From: Cyclobacteriaceae bacterium
GTDB lineage: Bacteria; Bacteroidota; Bacteroidia; Cytophagales; Cyclobacteriaceae
Length of the DNA stretch: 64,000 nt
Direction of reading: 5' to 3'
Assembly: GCA_030584025.1 (NCBI GenBank)
Contig: CP129487.1
Span: 248,001-312,000, forward strand
Shown here: piece after piece, positions 1-8,152 of the stretch
Position numbering within the stretch: position 1 is the first letter of the stretch
Layout of the letters: each line of letters starts with the position of its first letter
Notes under the pieces: generated by a model
The model's database searches: none
What the model was told of the DNA's origin: nothing
The model's input: only the letters and a program-made list of their open reading frames with translations
Program-made: the position numbers and the translations under genes

Positions 1-1
1 A

Positions 2-1540
2 CTCCGTACCATGGGTTTTCGTGGTGAAGCCCTGGCCTCCATTGCCGCTGTTTCACAACTGGAAATGAAAACGCGGTTGGCCGACAGAGAGTTGGGAACG
101 TTGCTGGTAGTGGAGGGATCGGAAGTGAAAAGGCAAGAGCCTGTTGCATGTGACAAGGGCACGAGCATCAGCGTGAAGAATCTTTTTTATAATATTCCGG
201 CCCGCAGAAATTTTTTAAAATCAAATCCAGTTGAGCTTAAGCATATCATTGATGAGTTTCAGCGTCTGGCATTAGCACATGCAGCTATTTCATTTTCTTT
301 TATTCAAGGTGATGAGGTAGTATTTGATTTGCCACCGGGTAAGCTCAGTCACCGCATTGTTAATCTTTTTGGAAAATCATACCAGGAACAATTGGCGTCC
401 TGCACGGAAGAAACGGATTACGTTAAAGTGAGCGGATACATTGGCCGGCCTGAATTTGCCCGGAAAACACGTGGTGAACAATTTCTGTTTGTGAACAACC
501 GGTTTATTCGTAGCAATTACCTGAACCACGCGGTGATGAATGCATTTGAAGGGTTGATGCCTGAAAATTCATTTCCGTTTTATGTGTTGTTCATTGAAAT
601 CGATCCGAAGCACATTGATGTAAACGTTCATCCCACAAAAACAGAAATTAAGTTTGATGATGAACGCGCAGTTTATGCAGTGGTGCGTTCAGCCGTACGG
701 CAGGCATTGGGCTCGCACAACCTGGCACCCGCATTGGATTTTGCAGAAGATGTAAACATCATTACCAAACTATCGGGTACATCTAAAGAAGCTGCACGTG
801 AAGTGTATTTTGAAGAGCGCTTCCAAACATCATTCAAGCGATCAAGTCAGCAGGAGTGGGAAAAATTGTTTGATGGTGAGGTAGGCGGAGGTAAAGAGGT
901 AAGTCAGCAGCTTTCAGCGAAGGAATTGGAATTTTTGGAATCAAAAGAGCAGCACGAACTTACTTCATCAGCAAGTGAACAATTATTTCAGTTGCACAAC
1001 CAATACATTGTACGCCAGGTAAAAGCCGGCTTGATGATTATTCACCAGCAAGCTGCGCATGAACGTGTGTTGTTTGAAAAATTCATGGATCGATTAAATC
1101 GGAATGCAGGCGAGAGCCAACAGAGCCTGTTTCCACAAACCATATCCTTTACTGCCGGGGATTTTGCCATGTTAATGGAGATGGAAAGGGAAATTACAGC
1201 ACTGGGTTTTCGGTTTGAACCTTTCGGAAAAAATACCGTTGTGGTTCAGGGTATACCCGCTGGTATTGATGACAATCAAACGAAGAAATTATTTGAGGGG
1301 TTAATGGACCAGTTTAAGCTAAATCAGGCCGAATTGGCGTTGCCGGTAAAGGAAAACCTGGCCCGGTCGTTAGCAAAGCGGGCATCCATTAAAGCAGGTG
1401 AAAAGCTTACACCTGAAGCCATGCAGGCCCTTGTTACTAACCTGATGGCCTGCAAAGCGCCCGGGTATTCGCCAGATGGAGAAACCACGTATTTTATTTT
1501 TGATTTGGCTAAAATTGGAATGTACTTTAGACAAAAGTAA
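2..1540 (+). CDS. mutL: DNA mismatch repair protein MutL, 5' end outside the window
   Basis: MutL is the ATP-dependent matchmaker that couples MutS mismatch recognition to strand incision. The open frame runs from base 2, and its first residues contain the GFRGEAL ATP-lid motif of the GHKL ATPase domain, so roughly the first 90 residues lie upstream of the window. The transducer domain continues with VNNRF and HIDVNVHPTKTEIKF, both typical of MutL. The C-terminal dimerisation domain follows from about residue 315. It carries IHQQAAHERVLFE where endonuclease-type MutL proteins have DQHA-x2-E-x4-E: the glutamates are kept but the first Asp is His. The ATG at 11 is internal and not the real start. 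Family assignment is very secure; nuclease activity is uncertain. Confidence 0.97.
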   Translation, partial: LRTMGFRGEALASIAAVSQLEMKTRLADRELGTLLVVEGSEVKRQEPVACDKGTSISVKNLFYNIPARRNFLKSNPVELKHIIDEFQRLALAHAAISFSFIQGDEVVFDLPPGKLSHRIVNLFGKSYQEQLASCTEETDYVKVSGYIGRPEFARKTRGEQFLFVNNRFIRSNYLNHAVMNAFEGLMPENSFPFYVLFIEIDPKHIDVNVHPTKTEIKFDDERAVYAVVRSAVRQALGSHNLAPALDFAEDVNIITKLSGTSKEAAREVYFEERFQTSFKRSSQQEWEKLFDGEVGGGKEVSQQLSAKELEFLESKEQHELTSSASEQLFQLHNQYIVRQVKAGLMIIHQQAAHERVLFEKFMDRLNRNAGESQQSLFPQTISFTAGDFAMLMEMEREITALGFRFEPFGKNTVVVQGIPAGIDDNQTKKLFEGLMDQFKLNQAELALPVKENLARSLAKRASIKAGEKLTPEAMQALVTNLMACKAPGYSPDGETTYFIFDLAKIGMYFRQK

Positions 1541-1553
1541 CCGTTGATAATTC

Positions 1554-2135
1554 ATGTTTAATCTTACCCCTGTTGTTCGAAATTTGCTGATGATTAATGC
1601 GATTGTCTTTCTCGGACAAGTATTAACAAAAGACGTATTAACATCTTATTTATTACTACATACTGTAAACAGTGAATACTTTAAGCCATATCAGCTCTTT
1701 ACTTATATGTTTATTCATGGGGGCTTCATGCATATCTTTTTTAATATGCTAATGTTGGCATTTACCGGCCCAATACTCGAAACCTTTTGGGGGTCAAAGC
1801 GGTTTTTACTTTTCTATATTGTTACTGGGGTAGGGGCTGCAATTTTTAGTGTGTTGATTGATCTCTACACAGGAGGAGGTAGTGGGATGCTGGGTGCTTC
1901 TGGTGCGATTTATGGAGTTTTGATGGGCTTTGGTATGCTGTTTCCGAATATGGAAGTTCAATTGCTGATCCCCCCGATTCCGATAAAGGCCAAGTACCTT
2001 GTATTCTTTTTGTTTGGGTTGACGTTTATCATGGACAGAAGCGGAAGTGTGGCGCATTTTGCACACTTAGGTGGAATAGTGGTAGCATTTCTTTTTATCA
2101 AATTCTGGGGCGGACGAGGGGGCTCATACTATTAA
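1554..2135 (+). CDS. Rhomboid-family intramembrane protein (first of two)
   Basis: This 193-aa integral membrane protein has about six hydrophobic segments. It shows the rhomboid serine-protease signature: GASGAIYG around residue 118 supplies the catalytic Ser, and HFAHLGG near residue 166 supplies the catalytic His in a later helix. The conserved HxxxN-type segment (HIFFNMLML) sits near residue 60. Rhomboids cleave transmembrane substrates within the bilayer; the substrate here is unknown. The gene starts 13 bases after mutL and is followed 10 bases later by a second rhomboid gene, so the three are probably cotranscribed. The short form lacks any soluble tail. Confidence 0.9.
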   Translation: MFNLTPVVRNLLMINAIVFLGQVLTKDVLTSYLLLHTVNSEYFKPYQLFTYMFIHGGFMHIFFNMLMLAFTGPILETFWGSKRFLLFYIVTGVGAAIFSVLIDLYTGGGSGMLGASGAIYGVLMGFGMLFPNMEVQLLIPPIPIKAKYLVFFLFGLTFIMDRSGSVAHFAHLGGIVVAFLFIKFWGGRGGSYY

Positions 2136-2145
2136 GTAAGCAAGT

Positions 2146-3030
2146 ATGTTTGACGATTTCAAAAGCGCTTTTAACCGGTACAACAACGCTCACGTTCAGT
2201 TGATCATTGTGAACGTGGTGATCTACCTGTTCCTGGTGGTGCTGTTTTTAATTAGTGGAATTCCCGGTACTGAGTTTGTTTTTGAATTTATCTATAAACA
2301 GTTCACCATCCCTTCCGGTCTTTCTGAATTTATTACTCGGCCATGGACGCTCATTACCTACATGTTTGCACACAGCATGTGGGATATTTTTCACATTCTG
2401 TTTAACATGTTGGTGTTGTATTGGTTCGGGCGTGTGTTTGTTGAATACCTGGGAAGTGATAAACTGATTGCGTTGTATATACTAGGCGGGCTTACTGGTG
2501 GCATTGCGTATTTGCTGATTTATAATCTAAATCCTGAATTTTTTGGTAATGCCGGGATGGTTGGTGCATCAGGTGCGATTTATGCTATTGTAGTCGGCAC
2601 GGCAGTTTTACTTCCGAACTACACGTTCTTTCTCTTGTTCTTTGGTCCGGTTAAGATCAAATATATCGCCATGTTCTATGTGGTACTTTCATTGCTCTAT
2701 GTTCGTCAGGGTGTAAACCTAGGTGGTAACATTGCCCACTTGGGCGGAGCATTGATGGGTTTCATTTACATCAAGCAACTACAGGCCGGTGTAAACTGGG
2801 GTGGTTGGATAACCGTAACGTTGGATTGGTTTAAAGATCTCTTTAAGGAGAAACCAAAAGTAAAAGTTACCTACCGAAGCGAAGAACCAAAAAAAAGCAG
2901 CGCTAAAAAGGCTGCTAAAACTTCTCAGGAAGAAATTGATGCCATTCTGGATAAGATTTCAGATCACGGTTACGAGAGCCTGACCAAGGAGGAGAAAGAG
3001 AAGCTTTTTAATGCGAGTAAGAAGCAATAG
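2146..3030 (+). CDS. Rhomboid-family protein with basic C-terminal tail
   Basis: This 294-aa rhomboid homologue has catalytic-type motifs GASGAIYA (Ser) near residue 141 and NIAHLGGALMG (His) near residue 195. HILFNMLVLYWFG near residue 85 matches the family's L1/TM2 histidine-asparagine motif. Unlike the preceding paralogue it has a cytoplasmic tail of about 75 residues. The tail begins with a lysine-rich linker and ends in a short conserved-looking helix (EEIDAILDKISDHGYESLTKEE), which resembles the small C-terminal domain (DUF6576-like) common on Bacteroidota rhomboids. It probably belongs to the mutL-rhomboid operon. The stop codon is 3 bases from the convergent rlmN stop. Confidence 0.9.
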   Translation: MFDDFKSAFNRYNNAHVQLIIVNVVIYLFLVVLFLISGIPGTEFVFEFIYKQFTIPSGLSEFITRPWTLITYMFAHSMWDIFHILFNMLVLYWFGRVFVEYLGSDKLIALYILGGLTGGIAYLLIYNLNPEFFGNAGMVGASGAIYAIVVGTAVLLPNYTFFLLFFGPVKIKYIAMFYVVLSLLYVRQGVNLGGNIAHLGGALMGFIYIKQLQAGVNWGGWITVTLDWFKDLFKEKPKVKVTYRSEEPKKSSAKKAAKTSQEEIDAILDKISDHGYESLTKEEKEKLFNASKKQ

Positions 3031-3033
3031 CTA

Positions 3034-4080
3034 TTAGGATTTATTCGCTAACTGCCCACACGCGGCATCAATATCTTTACCTCTGCTTTTTCGAATGCGT
3101 GCGATGATACCATTTCTTTCCAACGTTGTCTGGTATAGCTGGATGGCTTCGGGTGAGGCCTGCTGAAACTCACCGTCATCAATCGGGTTGTATTCGATCA
3201 GGTTTACTTTACAGGGAATGTGCTTACAGAATTTTACCAAGGCCTGAACATGCTCAATGGTATCATTGATCCCTCTCCACACTACGTACTCGTAGGTAAC
3301 TTTTCGTTTTGTTTTTTTATACCAATACTTCAAAGCCTCTGCCAATTCTTCCAGCGGGTTGGTTTCGTTAATGGGCATAATAGCCGAGCGTGTTTCATTT
3401 ATGGCATCATGAAGCGAAACGGCCAGGTTAAACTTCACACCATCATCAGCCATTTTTTTGATCATCTTGGCAATGCCTACCGTTGAGAGGGTAATGCGTT
3501 TAGAAGCCATGTTCAGTCCTTCAGGTGACGTGATTTTATTGATGGCTTCGATCACGTTCGCGTAATTCAGTAACGGCTCACCCATGCCCATAAACACAAT
3601 ATTGGTGAGCGGGCGATTGAAAAATAATTCGGCTTGTTGTTTAATGGCCACCACCTGATCATAAATTTCATCAGGTGAAAGATTACGCATGCGTTTCAGT
3701 CTGGCAGTGGCACAAAATTTACAATCGAGGCTGCACCCCACTTGTGATGACACACATGCGGTTATCCGGTCTTTGGTGGGAATTAAAACCGACTCAACCA
3801 CCAAACCATCATACAGCTTTACTGCATTTTTTATGGTGCCGTCTTCGCTGCGTTGCATGTTATCCACCCGGATGTGGTTGATGGTGAAATGCTCATTGAG
3901 CATGTCGCGGGTTTGCACCGATAGGTTGGTCATCTGGTTAAAATCCTTGGCAGATTTTTTCCATAGCCATTCGTACACCTGCTGCGCCCGAAAGGCTTTT
4001 TCTCCTTTCTCAATAAAGAAGGTTTTCAGCTCGTCAAGTGTAAGCTTGCGGATATCTCTTTTTTCGGTGCTGACGGTCAT
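3034..4080 (-). CDS. rlmN: 23S rRNA/tRNA adenine-C2 methyltransferase RlmN
   Basis: RlmN is a radical-SAM enzyme that methylates C2 of A2503 in 23S rRNA and A37 in some tRNAs. The sequence shows the radical-SAM cluster motif CSLDCKFC (CxxxCxxC), the following MGMGEPLLNY segment and the C-terminal AACGQL cysteine used in the methyl-transfer mechanism. The N-terminal region (LKTFFIEKGEKAFRAQQVYEWLWKK) is the family's RNA-binding helical domain. The reading frame is open back to 4113, but the ATG at 4080 (MTVSTEKRD) is the better start because it lies just downstream of the preceding gene's stop at 4082 and removes an atypical N-terminal extension. It is probably cotranscribed with that small secreted-protein gene. 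Confidence 0.96.
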   Translation of the reverse strand: MTVSTEKRDIRKLTLDELKTFFIEKGEKAFRAQQVYEWLWKKSAKDFNQMTNLSVQTRDMLNEHFTINHIRVDNMQRSEDGTIKNAVKLYDGLVVESVLIPTKDRITACVSSQVGCSLDCKFCATARLKRMRNLSPDEIYDQVVAIKQQAELFFNRPLTNIVFMGMGEPLLNYANVIEAINKITSPEGLNMASKRITLSTVGIAKMIKKMADDGVKFNLAVSLHDAINETRSAIMPINETNPLEELAEALKYWYKKTKRKVTYEYVVWRGINDTIEHVQALVKFCKHIPCKVNLIEYNPIDDGEFQQASPEAIQLYQTTLERNGIIARIRKSRGKDIDAACGQLANKS

Positions 4081-4081
4081 G

Positions 4082-4504
4082 TTATTGAATTCGCACAAAC
4101 TCCACGCGCTCACACGTGCGATCTTTGTTGATAATGACCAATGAAGAAGCGGTTATTTCTTCAATGATATAGGTTCCCGTAATCAACCGCGATTTTTTGT
4201 CGAGCAGGTACAGCATACCCTCTGAATAACGATAGAGGAATTTTTCTTTAGCGGAAGGTTTTCGCTTGCCGTATGTGCGCCAGTTCTCCGTTCCGGTACC
4301 ATCGCTATTGAAGGTGAAGGTTTTTGGGGTATTGCCTGAGCGTGAAGCCATCTCTCCAAGAAGCTCTTCCTCGGTTTCAGAGACTTCGCCCAGTTCGCCA
4401 CTCATGCAGTTAGCCTGTTGGCTTACCTGCCATGTTCCGGTAATTTGTTGGGTGTATCCGCAAAGCGAAACAAGCAACACCAACACCGTAATTAGTCCTT
4501 TCAT
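4082..4504 (-). CDS. Small secreted lipocalin-like hypothetical protein
   Basis: This 140-aa protein begins with a clear signal peptide (MKGLITVLVLLVSLCGYTQQ). The mature part starts ITGTWQVSQQANC and continues with beta-strand-rich segments, including FTFNSDGTGTENW and GTYIIEEITASSLVIINKD. The opening GTW and the strand pattern resemble lipocalin-like DUF domains common in Bacteroidota, but I cannot name a family securely. The ATG at 4504 was chosen over the longer frame because AAGGAGG lies directly upstream, an unusually strong ribosome-binding site for this genome, and because the signal peptide begins there. Its stop is 1 base from the rlmN start. Confidence 0.75.
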   Translation of the reverse strand: MKGLITVLVLLVSLCGYTQQITGTWQVSQQANCMSGELGEVSETEEELLGEMASRSGNTPKTFTFNSDGTGTENWRTYGKRKPSAKEKFLYRYSEGMLYLLDKKSRLITGTYIIEEITASSLVIINKDRTCERVEFVRIQ

Positions 4505-4524
4505 AAGGCCTCCTTTCCTTTCTG

Positions 4525-4532
4525 CAAAATTA
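4525..4532 (-). promoter_or_regulatory. Bacteroidota-type -7 promoter element
   Basis: On the minus strand the sequence reads TAATTTTG, an exact match to the TAnnTTTG -7 element used by the primary sigma factor of Bacteroidota. It sits about 20 bases upstream of the small secreted-protein start at 4504, leaving room for a short leader with the AAGGAGG site. No clear TTG -33 element is seen at the usual distance. The match is exact; its use as a promoter is inferred. Confidence 0.45.
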
Positions 4533-4601
4533 GTGAAAATAGCCCGCGCTGCCCTTTGAAAACTCTTATTTATCCCTGATTTTCGCCTTTTTCCAAACCC
4601 T

Positions 4602-5669
4602 ATGAAAACCAACGCAATTGTTATTACAGGCGGCTATCTGGATAGCAGCAACGCAAAAACCGCACACGGCCTTATTCGTGGAACGGAGCGTTTCAATCTT
4701 CTTGGCTTTATCGATCATAAATTGACTGGAAAGGATGCCGGTGAGGTGCTGGATGGCAAAAACCGGAACATGCCTATTTATGAGTCGATTTCTGAATTTG
4801 TAAAAAAATCTCCTGAGAAGGCACAATACTGTGTTATTGGTGTGGCTACAAAAGGAGGGGTAATACCGGAGTCGCTCATGGCGATGCTGAAAGAAGCCCT
4901 TGAAAACAACCTGAGTATAGTCAACGGTCTGCATGATTATGTGTCTGATCATGAAGAGCTGGCTGCATTGGCGAAAGCAAAGGGCCTTGAAATTATAGAT
5001 GTTCGTAAGCCGAAAAAATTCAAAGATCTCCATTTCTGGAACGGGAAGATCAAGGAAGTGAAATCACTCAAGGTGGCAGTACTCGGCACCGACTGTGCTT
5101 TAGGCAAGCGAACCACTTCGCGTATTCTTACCGAAGCGATGACCAAAGCGGGTTATAAAGCGGAAATGATTTACACCGGTCAAACCGGATGGATGCAAGG
5201 TGCGAAGTATGGTTTCATTTTCGATTCAACGCTGAATGATTTTATCTCAGGCGAGATGGAGCATGCCATCTGGCAATGCTATCAGGATGTAAAACCCGAT
5301 ATTATGTTTATTGAAGGTCAGTCTTCTTTGCGCAACCCAAGCGGACCAGCTGGTGCCGAATGGATTGTATCGGCTGATGCAGATGTGGTTATTCTGCAAC
5401 ACAATCCAGCACGTAAGCAATACAAAGACATGGAATACTATCCGGCATACATTCCTGCTGTGAAAGATGAAATTGATCTGATAAAAATTTACGGAGCCAA
5501 CACGGTTGGTATTACCGTAAACACCATGAAAATGAAAACCGAAGAAGCACGCGAGTGGGCGAAACAAACGGAAGCAGAACTGAACATTCCGGTGGTACTT
5601 CCGCTTGAAGATGGTGTTGACAAGCTGGTAACGGTTTTCGCAAATCTGTTGAAGCAGCGTAAAGGTTAA
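4602..5669 (+). CDS. DUF1611 family protein, probable D-glutamate N-acetyltransferase (DgcN-like)
   Basis: This 355-aa protein belongs to the DUF1611 family. The N-terminal 130 residues form a Rossmann-like domain (NAIVITGGYLDSSNAKTAHGLIRG). The C-terminal domain carries a P-loop-like GTDCALGKRTTS near residue 162 and EGQSSLRNPSG near residue 239. Members of this family have been characterised as DgcN, which acetylates D-glutamate with acetyl-CoA. DgcN is encoded next to DgcA, an enolase-superfamily racemase that converts N-acetyl-D-glutamate to the L form. Here the neighbour 27 bases downstream is exactly such an enolase-superfamily gene, which supports the assignment. The family call is strong; the substrate is inferred from context. 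Confidence 0.82.
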   Translation: MKTNAIVITGGYLDSSNAKTAHGLIRGTERFNLLGFIDHKLTGKDAGEVLDGKNRNMPIYESISEFVKKSPEKAQYCVIGVATKGGVIPESLMAMLKEALENNLSIVNGLHDYVSDHEELAALAKAKGLEIIDVRKPKKFKDLHFWNGKIKEVKSLKVAVLGTDCALGKRTTSRILTEAMTKAGYKAEMIYTGQTGWMQGAKYGFIFDSTLNDFISGEMEHAIWQCYQDVKPDIMFIEGQSSLRNPSGPAGAEWIVSADADVVILQHNPARKQYKDMEYYPAYIPAVKDEIDLIKIYGANTVGITVNTMKMKTEEAREWAKQTEAELNIPVVLPLEDGVDKLVTVFANLLKQRKG

Positions 5670-5696
5670 TCCGAACTACAAACTCAAATCGCAATC

Positions 5697-6767
5697 ATGA
5701 AAATCAAGGATATAAAAATCTGGAGTGCAGACCTGGGCAACACAAAGCCATATACCATTGCTTTTAAAACTGTGGATGAAGTGCGCAATGCCTTTGTGGA
5801 AATTACATTGGCAGATGGCACTACCGGTATTGGCTCGGGCAATCCAAGCGAATATGTAGTGGGAGAGAACCTGACTCAAACCTTGGATGCGCTTCAGGAA
5901 AGAAATCTTGAGTTTTTGGTTGGTCGTGATATTCGGGAAATGAAGCAACTCGCGTTTGAGGTTTGGCAGAAGTTTCCAAAAAACCCGGCTGCACGAGCCG
6001 CATTGGATATTGCCTTACACGATGCGTTTACCAAATTTCTGGGCATTCCGTTGGTAAAATACCTTGGGCAGAAAATTCAGTCAATGCCAACATCAAACAC
6101 AATCGGCATTAAGAACGTAATGGAAACACTTAAAGAGACTGATGATTATTTGAAACAAGGATTTAAGGCCATTAAAGTAAAGTTGGGTAAAGACCTGGAA
6201 GAAGATATTGAACGCATGGTTAAAATGCGTGAGCAATTCGGGTATGATTATGCCATTCGCATTGATGCCAACCAGGGGTATGATTCAGCGCAAACCATTG
6301 CCTTTTATCAACAGACTAAGCATTTAAAAATTGAGTTGATTGAACAGCCACTCCCAGCTAAAGCGATTTCGGAAATGAAAGCGCTGCCCGATGAAGTTCG
6401 TGAAGTAATTGCTGCCGATGAATCGTTGATTTCACCTGTGCATGCTCTTGAGTTGGTTAAGCCTCCACGGGCCTGCGGTATATTTAATATTAAGTTGATG
6501 AAATGTGGCGGTGTTTCGCAAGGCTTAAAAATTGCCGACATCGCTCTTCATGAGGGCATTGATTTATTCTGGGGTTGTAACGATGAAAGCATTGTAAGCA
6601 TTACAGCTGCTTTACACGCAGCATTTGCCTGCTCCAATACAAAATACATCGACCTGGATGGAAGTCTTGACCTAGGCAACGATGTTGTGAAAGGCGGCTT
6701 TATCCTGAAGGACGGAATCATGTATTGCTCCGATAAACCCGGGTTGGGCGTAGAAAAAATCGGTTAA
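5697..6767 (+). CDS. Enolase-superfamily epimerase: dipeptide epimerase or N-acetyl-D-glutamate racemase (DgcA-like)
   Basis: This 356-aa protein is a muconate-lactonising-type enolase-superfamily enzyme. The two catalytic lysines are visible as K160-V-K162 and K266 (NIKLMKCGG). The Mg2+ ligands are D190 (RIDANQ), E216 (IEQPLP) and D241 (AADESL). These are the residues of L-Ala-D/L-Glu epimerases, and automatic annotation would call it a dipeptide epimerase. Because it directly follows a DUF1611/DgcN-like gene, N-acetyl-D-glutamate racemization is at least as likely. Both functions would feed D-glutamate, for example from peptidoglycan turnover, into L-glutamate metabolism. The full catalytic set is intact. 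The stop lies 5 bases from the convergent porin gene. Confidence 0.88.
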   Translation: MKIKDIKIWSADLGNTKPYTIAFKTVDEVRNAFVEITLADGTTGIGSGNPSEYVVGENLTQTLDALQERNLEFLVGRDIREMKQLAFEVWQKFPKNPAARAALDIALHDAFTKFLGIPLVKYLGQKIQSMPTSNTIGIKNVMETLKETDDYLKQGFKAIKVKLGKDLEEDIERMVKMREQFGYDYAIRIDANQGYDSAQTIAFYQQTKHLKIELIEQPLPAKAISEMKALPDEVREVIAADESLISPVHALELVKPPRACGIFNIKLMKCGGVSQGLKIADIALHEGIDLFWGCNDESIVSITAALHAAFACSNTKYIDLDGSLDLGNDVVKGGFILKDGIMYCSDKPGLGVEKIG

Positions 6768-6772
6768 CAGTT

Positions 6773-7975
6773 TCAGATACCCGCTTCAATCTGCAAGCGA
6801 AGCTGCCAGCGGTTTAAATCAGTATTCGTATCCTGAAGCCAATGGTTTTGTTCATAGGTAACATCGGCCTGCAATTTTAACCGGTGCCCACGAATATATT
6901 TGGTAGCACCTAAGGTGTATTGCTTCACTTCTTCCTCAAATAATTGAATGGGTACATCCGGACGAACCCGCGAAAACCTTCCGGTTAATTCATAGTTTTT
7001 CTTGAACAGATAACTGGCCTGGTAATTCTCGCCATGACCCGCATAAACGTAACGGATGTCACCATCCGTGTTTTGCGTTAGCGGATTTGGAGAAGTGCGT
7101 TTCAAAAATTCAGTGGACAACGACCAACCGTTATGTTTGTAAAGAAAATCGATCATGCGTGTTTCGATGTCGCGTGGTTCGTACAAAAATGTTCCGAGTT
7201 GGCCGCCTGTACGAATGGCATCCTGGTTGGATGTGAGTGTTAGCCCCACCGAAATTTTTGGCTTGGGTTCACGTACCAGGTCGCCTTCAAAATAATCGCC
7301 ACCATTGGTAAAGCGACCTAGCGGCAGCAATTCCAATCGGCCTGTATAGGCAAGGCCGCGATCAGATGCGGTAATGTTTCGTCCATCACCCGAAGAGATA
7401 GCGCCACGGACTACATAGTGAAAACCCTGAATGTTGTTGTTATAGTAAACCTGTGCGCCAAAATCACGATCGATGTTAAACGTTGAATTCACTATGGACC
7501 GATCGGGTAATTGAAGATCGCCCGATGAGTTTACCCGCTGACGATTTCCAGGAAGTTTGGTCTGGCCAAGGCCAATGGCAAAGTGTTCGTTGAATCGATA
7601 GATCACCATAGCATCACGAATTACATTCGGGAACCCGGTATCATCGTAATCCATATCTGCCCGGGAAAAGGCAAGCTGAATCAGGTAGTATAATTTGGGT
7701 GTATAAATAAACCCCTCAAAACGAAGTCTCAATCGCCTTACACGCGCCTCAACCTGGTCAATGGAAAAGTCATTTTCGTCAACCGTGGTAAAGGCCGCCC
7801 GGTTTTGCATCCGGAAGCGGATATTCAGCATAAACAGGCTGTCGGGAGAAATCATACCCAGTCCGCTGCCGTAGGTAAAATAAGGTGAAGGAGAAATTTC
7901 GGCCTGTCCAAAGGCGGTAAGGGTGTTTATGAAAAAAAACGACCCGATGAAAAAGACTTTTATGTAGGAGCGCAT
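6773..7975 (-). CDS. Phosphate-selective porin O/P-type outer membrane protein
   Basis: This 400-aa protein starts with a signal peptide (hydrophobic core at residues 5-20, cleavage near TAFGQA). It continues with alternating beta strands, a typical outer-membrane barrel composition. Segments such as VEARVRRLRLRFEGFIYTPKLYYLIQ, RFNEHFAIGLGQTKLPGNRQR and the terminal YTLGATKYIRGHRLKLQADVTYEQ are characteristic of the porin O/P superfamily found throughout Bacteroidota. Specificity for phosphate or polyphosphate cannot be read from the sequence. It is transcribed separately from the upstream clpB gene, which has its own terminator. Confidence 0.85.
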   Translation of the reverse strand: MRSYIKVFFIGSFFFINTLTAFGQAEISPSPYFTYGSGLGMISPDSLFMLNIRFRMQNRAAFTTVDENDFSIDQVEARVRRLRLRFEGFIYTPKLYYLIQLAFSRADMDYDDTGFPNVIRDAMVIYRFNEHFAIGLGQTKLPGNRQRVNSSGDLQLPDRSIVNSTFNIDRDFGAQVYYNNNIQGFHYVVRGAISSGDGRNITASDRGLAYTGRLELLPLGRFTNGGDYFEGDLVREPKPKISVGLTLTSNQDAIRTGGQLGTFLYEPRDIETRMIDFLYKHNGWSLSTEFLKRTSPNPLTQNTDGDIRYVYAGHGENYQASYLFKKNYELTGRFSRVRPDVPIQLFEEEVKQYTLGATKYIRGHRLKLQADVTYEQNHWLQDTNTDLNRWQLRLQIEAGI

Positions 7976-8020
7976 GGTTTAAATATCTCTCAAAGATGCC
8001 AAAACTTTGATCAGCTATAA

Positions 8021-8052
8021 AAAGAAACCCCGCTCAGTTTCCCAAGCGGGGT
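8021..8052 (-). terminator. Rho-independent terminator of clpB
   Basis: Read on the minus strand, an 8-bp perfect stem (ACCCCGCT, 10-base loop, AGCGGGGT) is followed directly by TTCTTTTT. This is the classic intrinsic terminator layout. It lies about 100 bases beyond the clpB stop and just before the porin leader, so it separates the two units. Confidence 0.85.
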
Positions 8053-8102
8053 ATTCAACCAAACCCCTCTAACCAAACCCTCAATCCTTGCTTTCGCAGA
8101 AT

Positions 8103-8143
8103 TTCTCCGCGAGGGGAATGCCGGACAGGCCGGCTACGGAGAA
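8103..8143 (-). repeat. Nested hairpin just after the clpB stop
   Basis: Outer arms TTCTCCG (8103-8109) and CGGAGAA (8137-8143) enclose an inner GCCGG-ACAGG-CCGGC stem-loop at 8120-8134. There is no T-run, so this is not an obvious terminator. It may be a small palindromic repeat or an mRNA 3'-end stabiliser for the clpB transcript. Confidence 0.5.
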
Positions 8144-8152
8144 TGTCAATCC

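Noticed and set aside
5247..5567. Minus-strand open frame inside the DUF1611 gene
   Set aside because: Shadow of a well-supported gene on the other strand, with no family resemblance.
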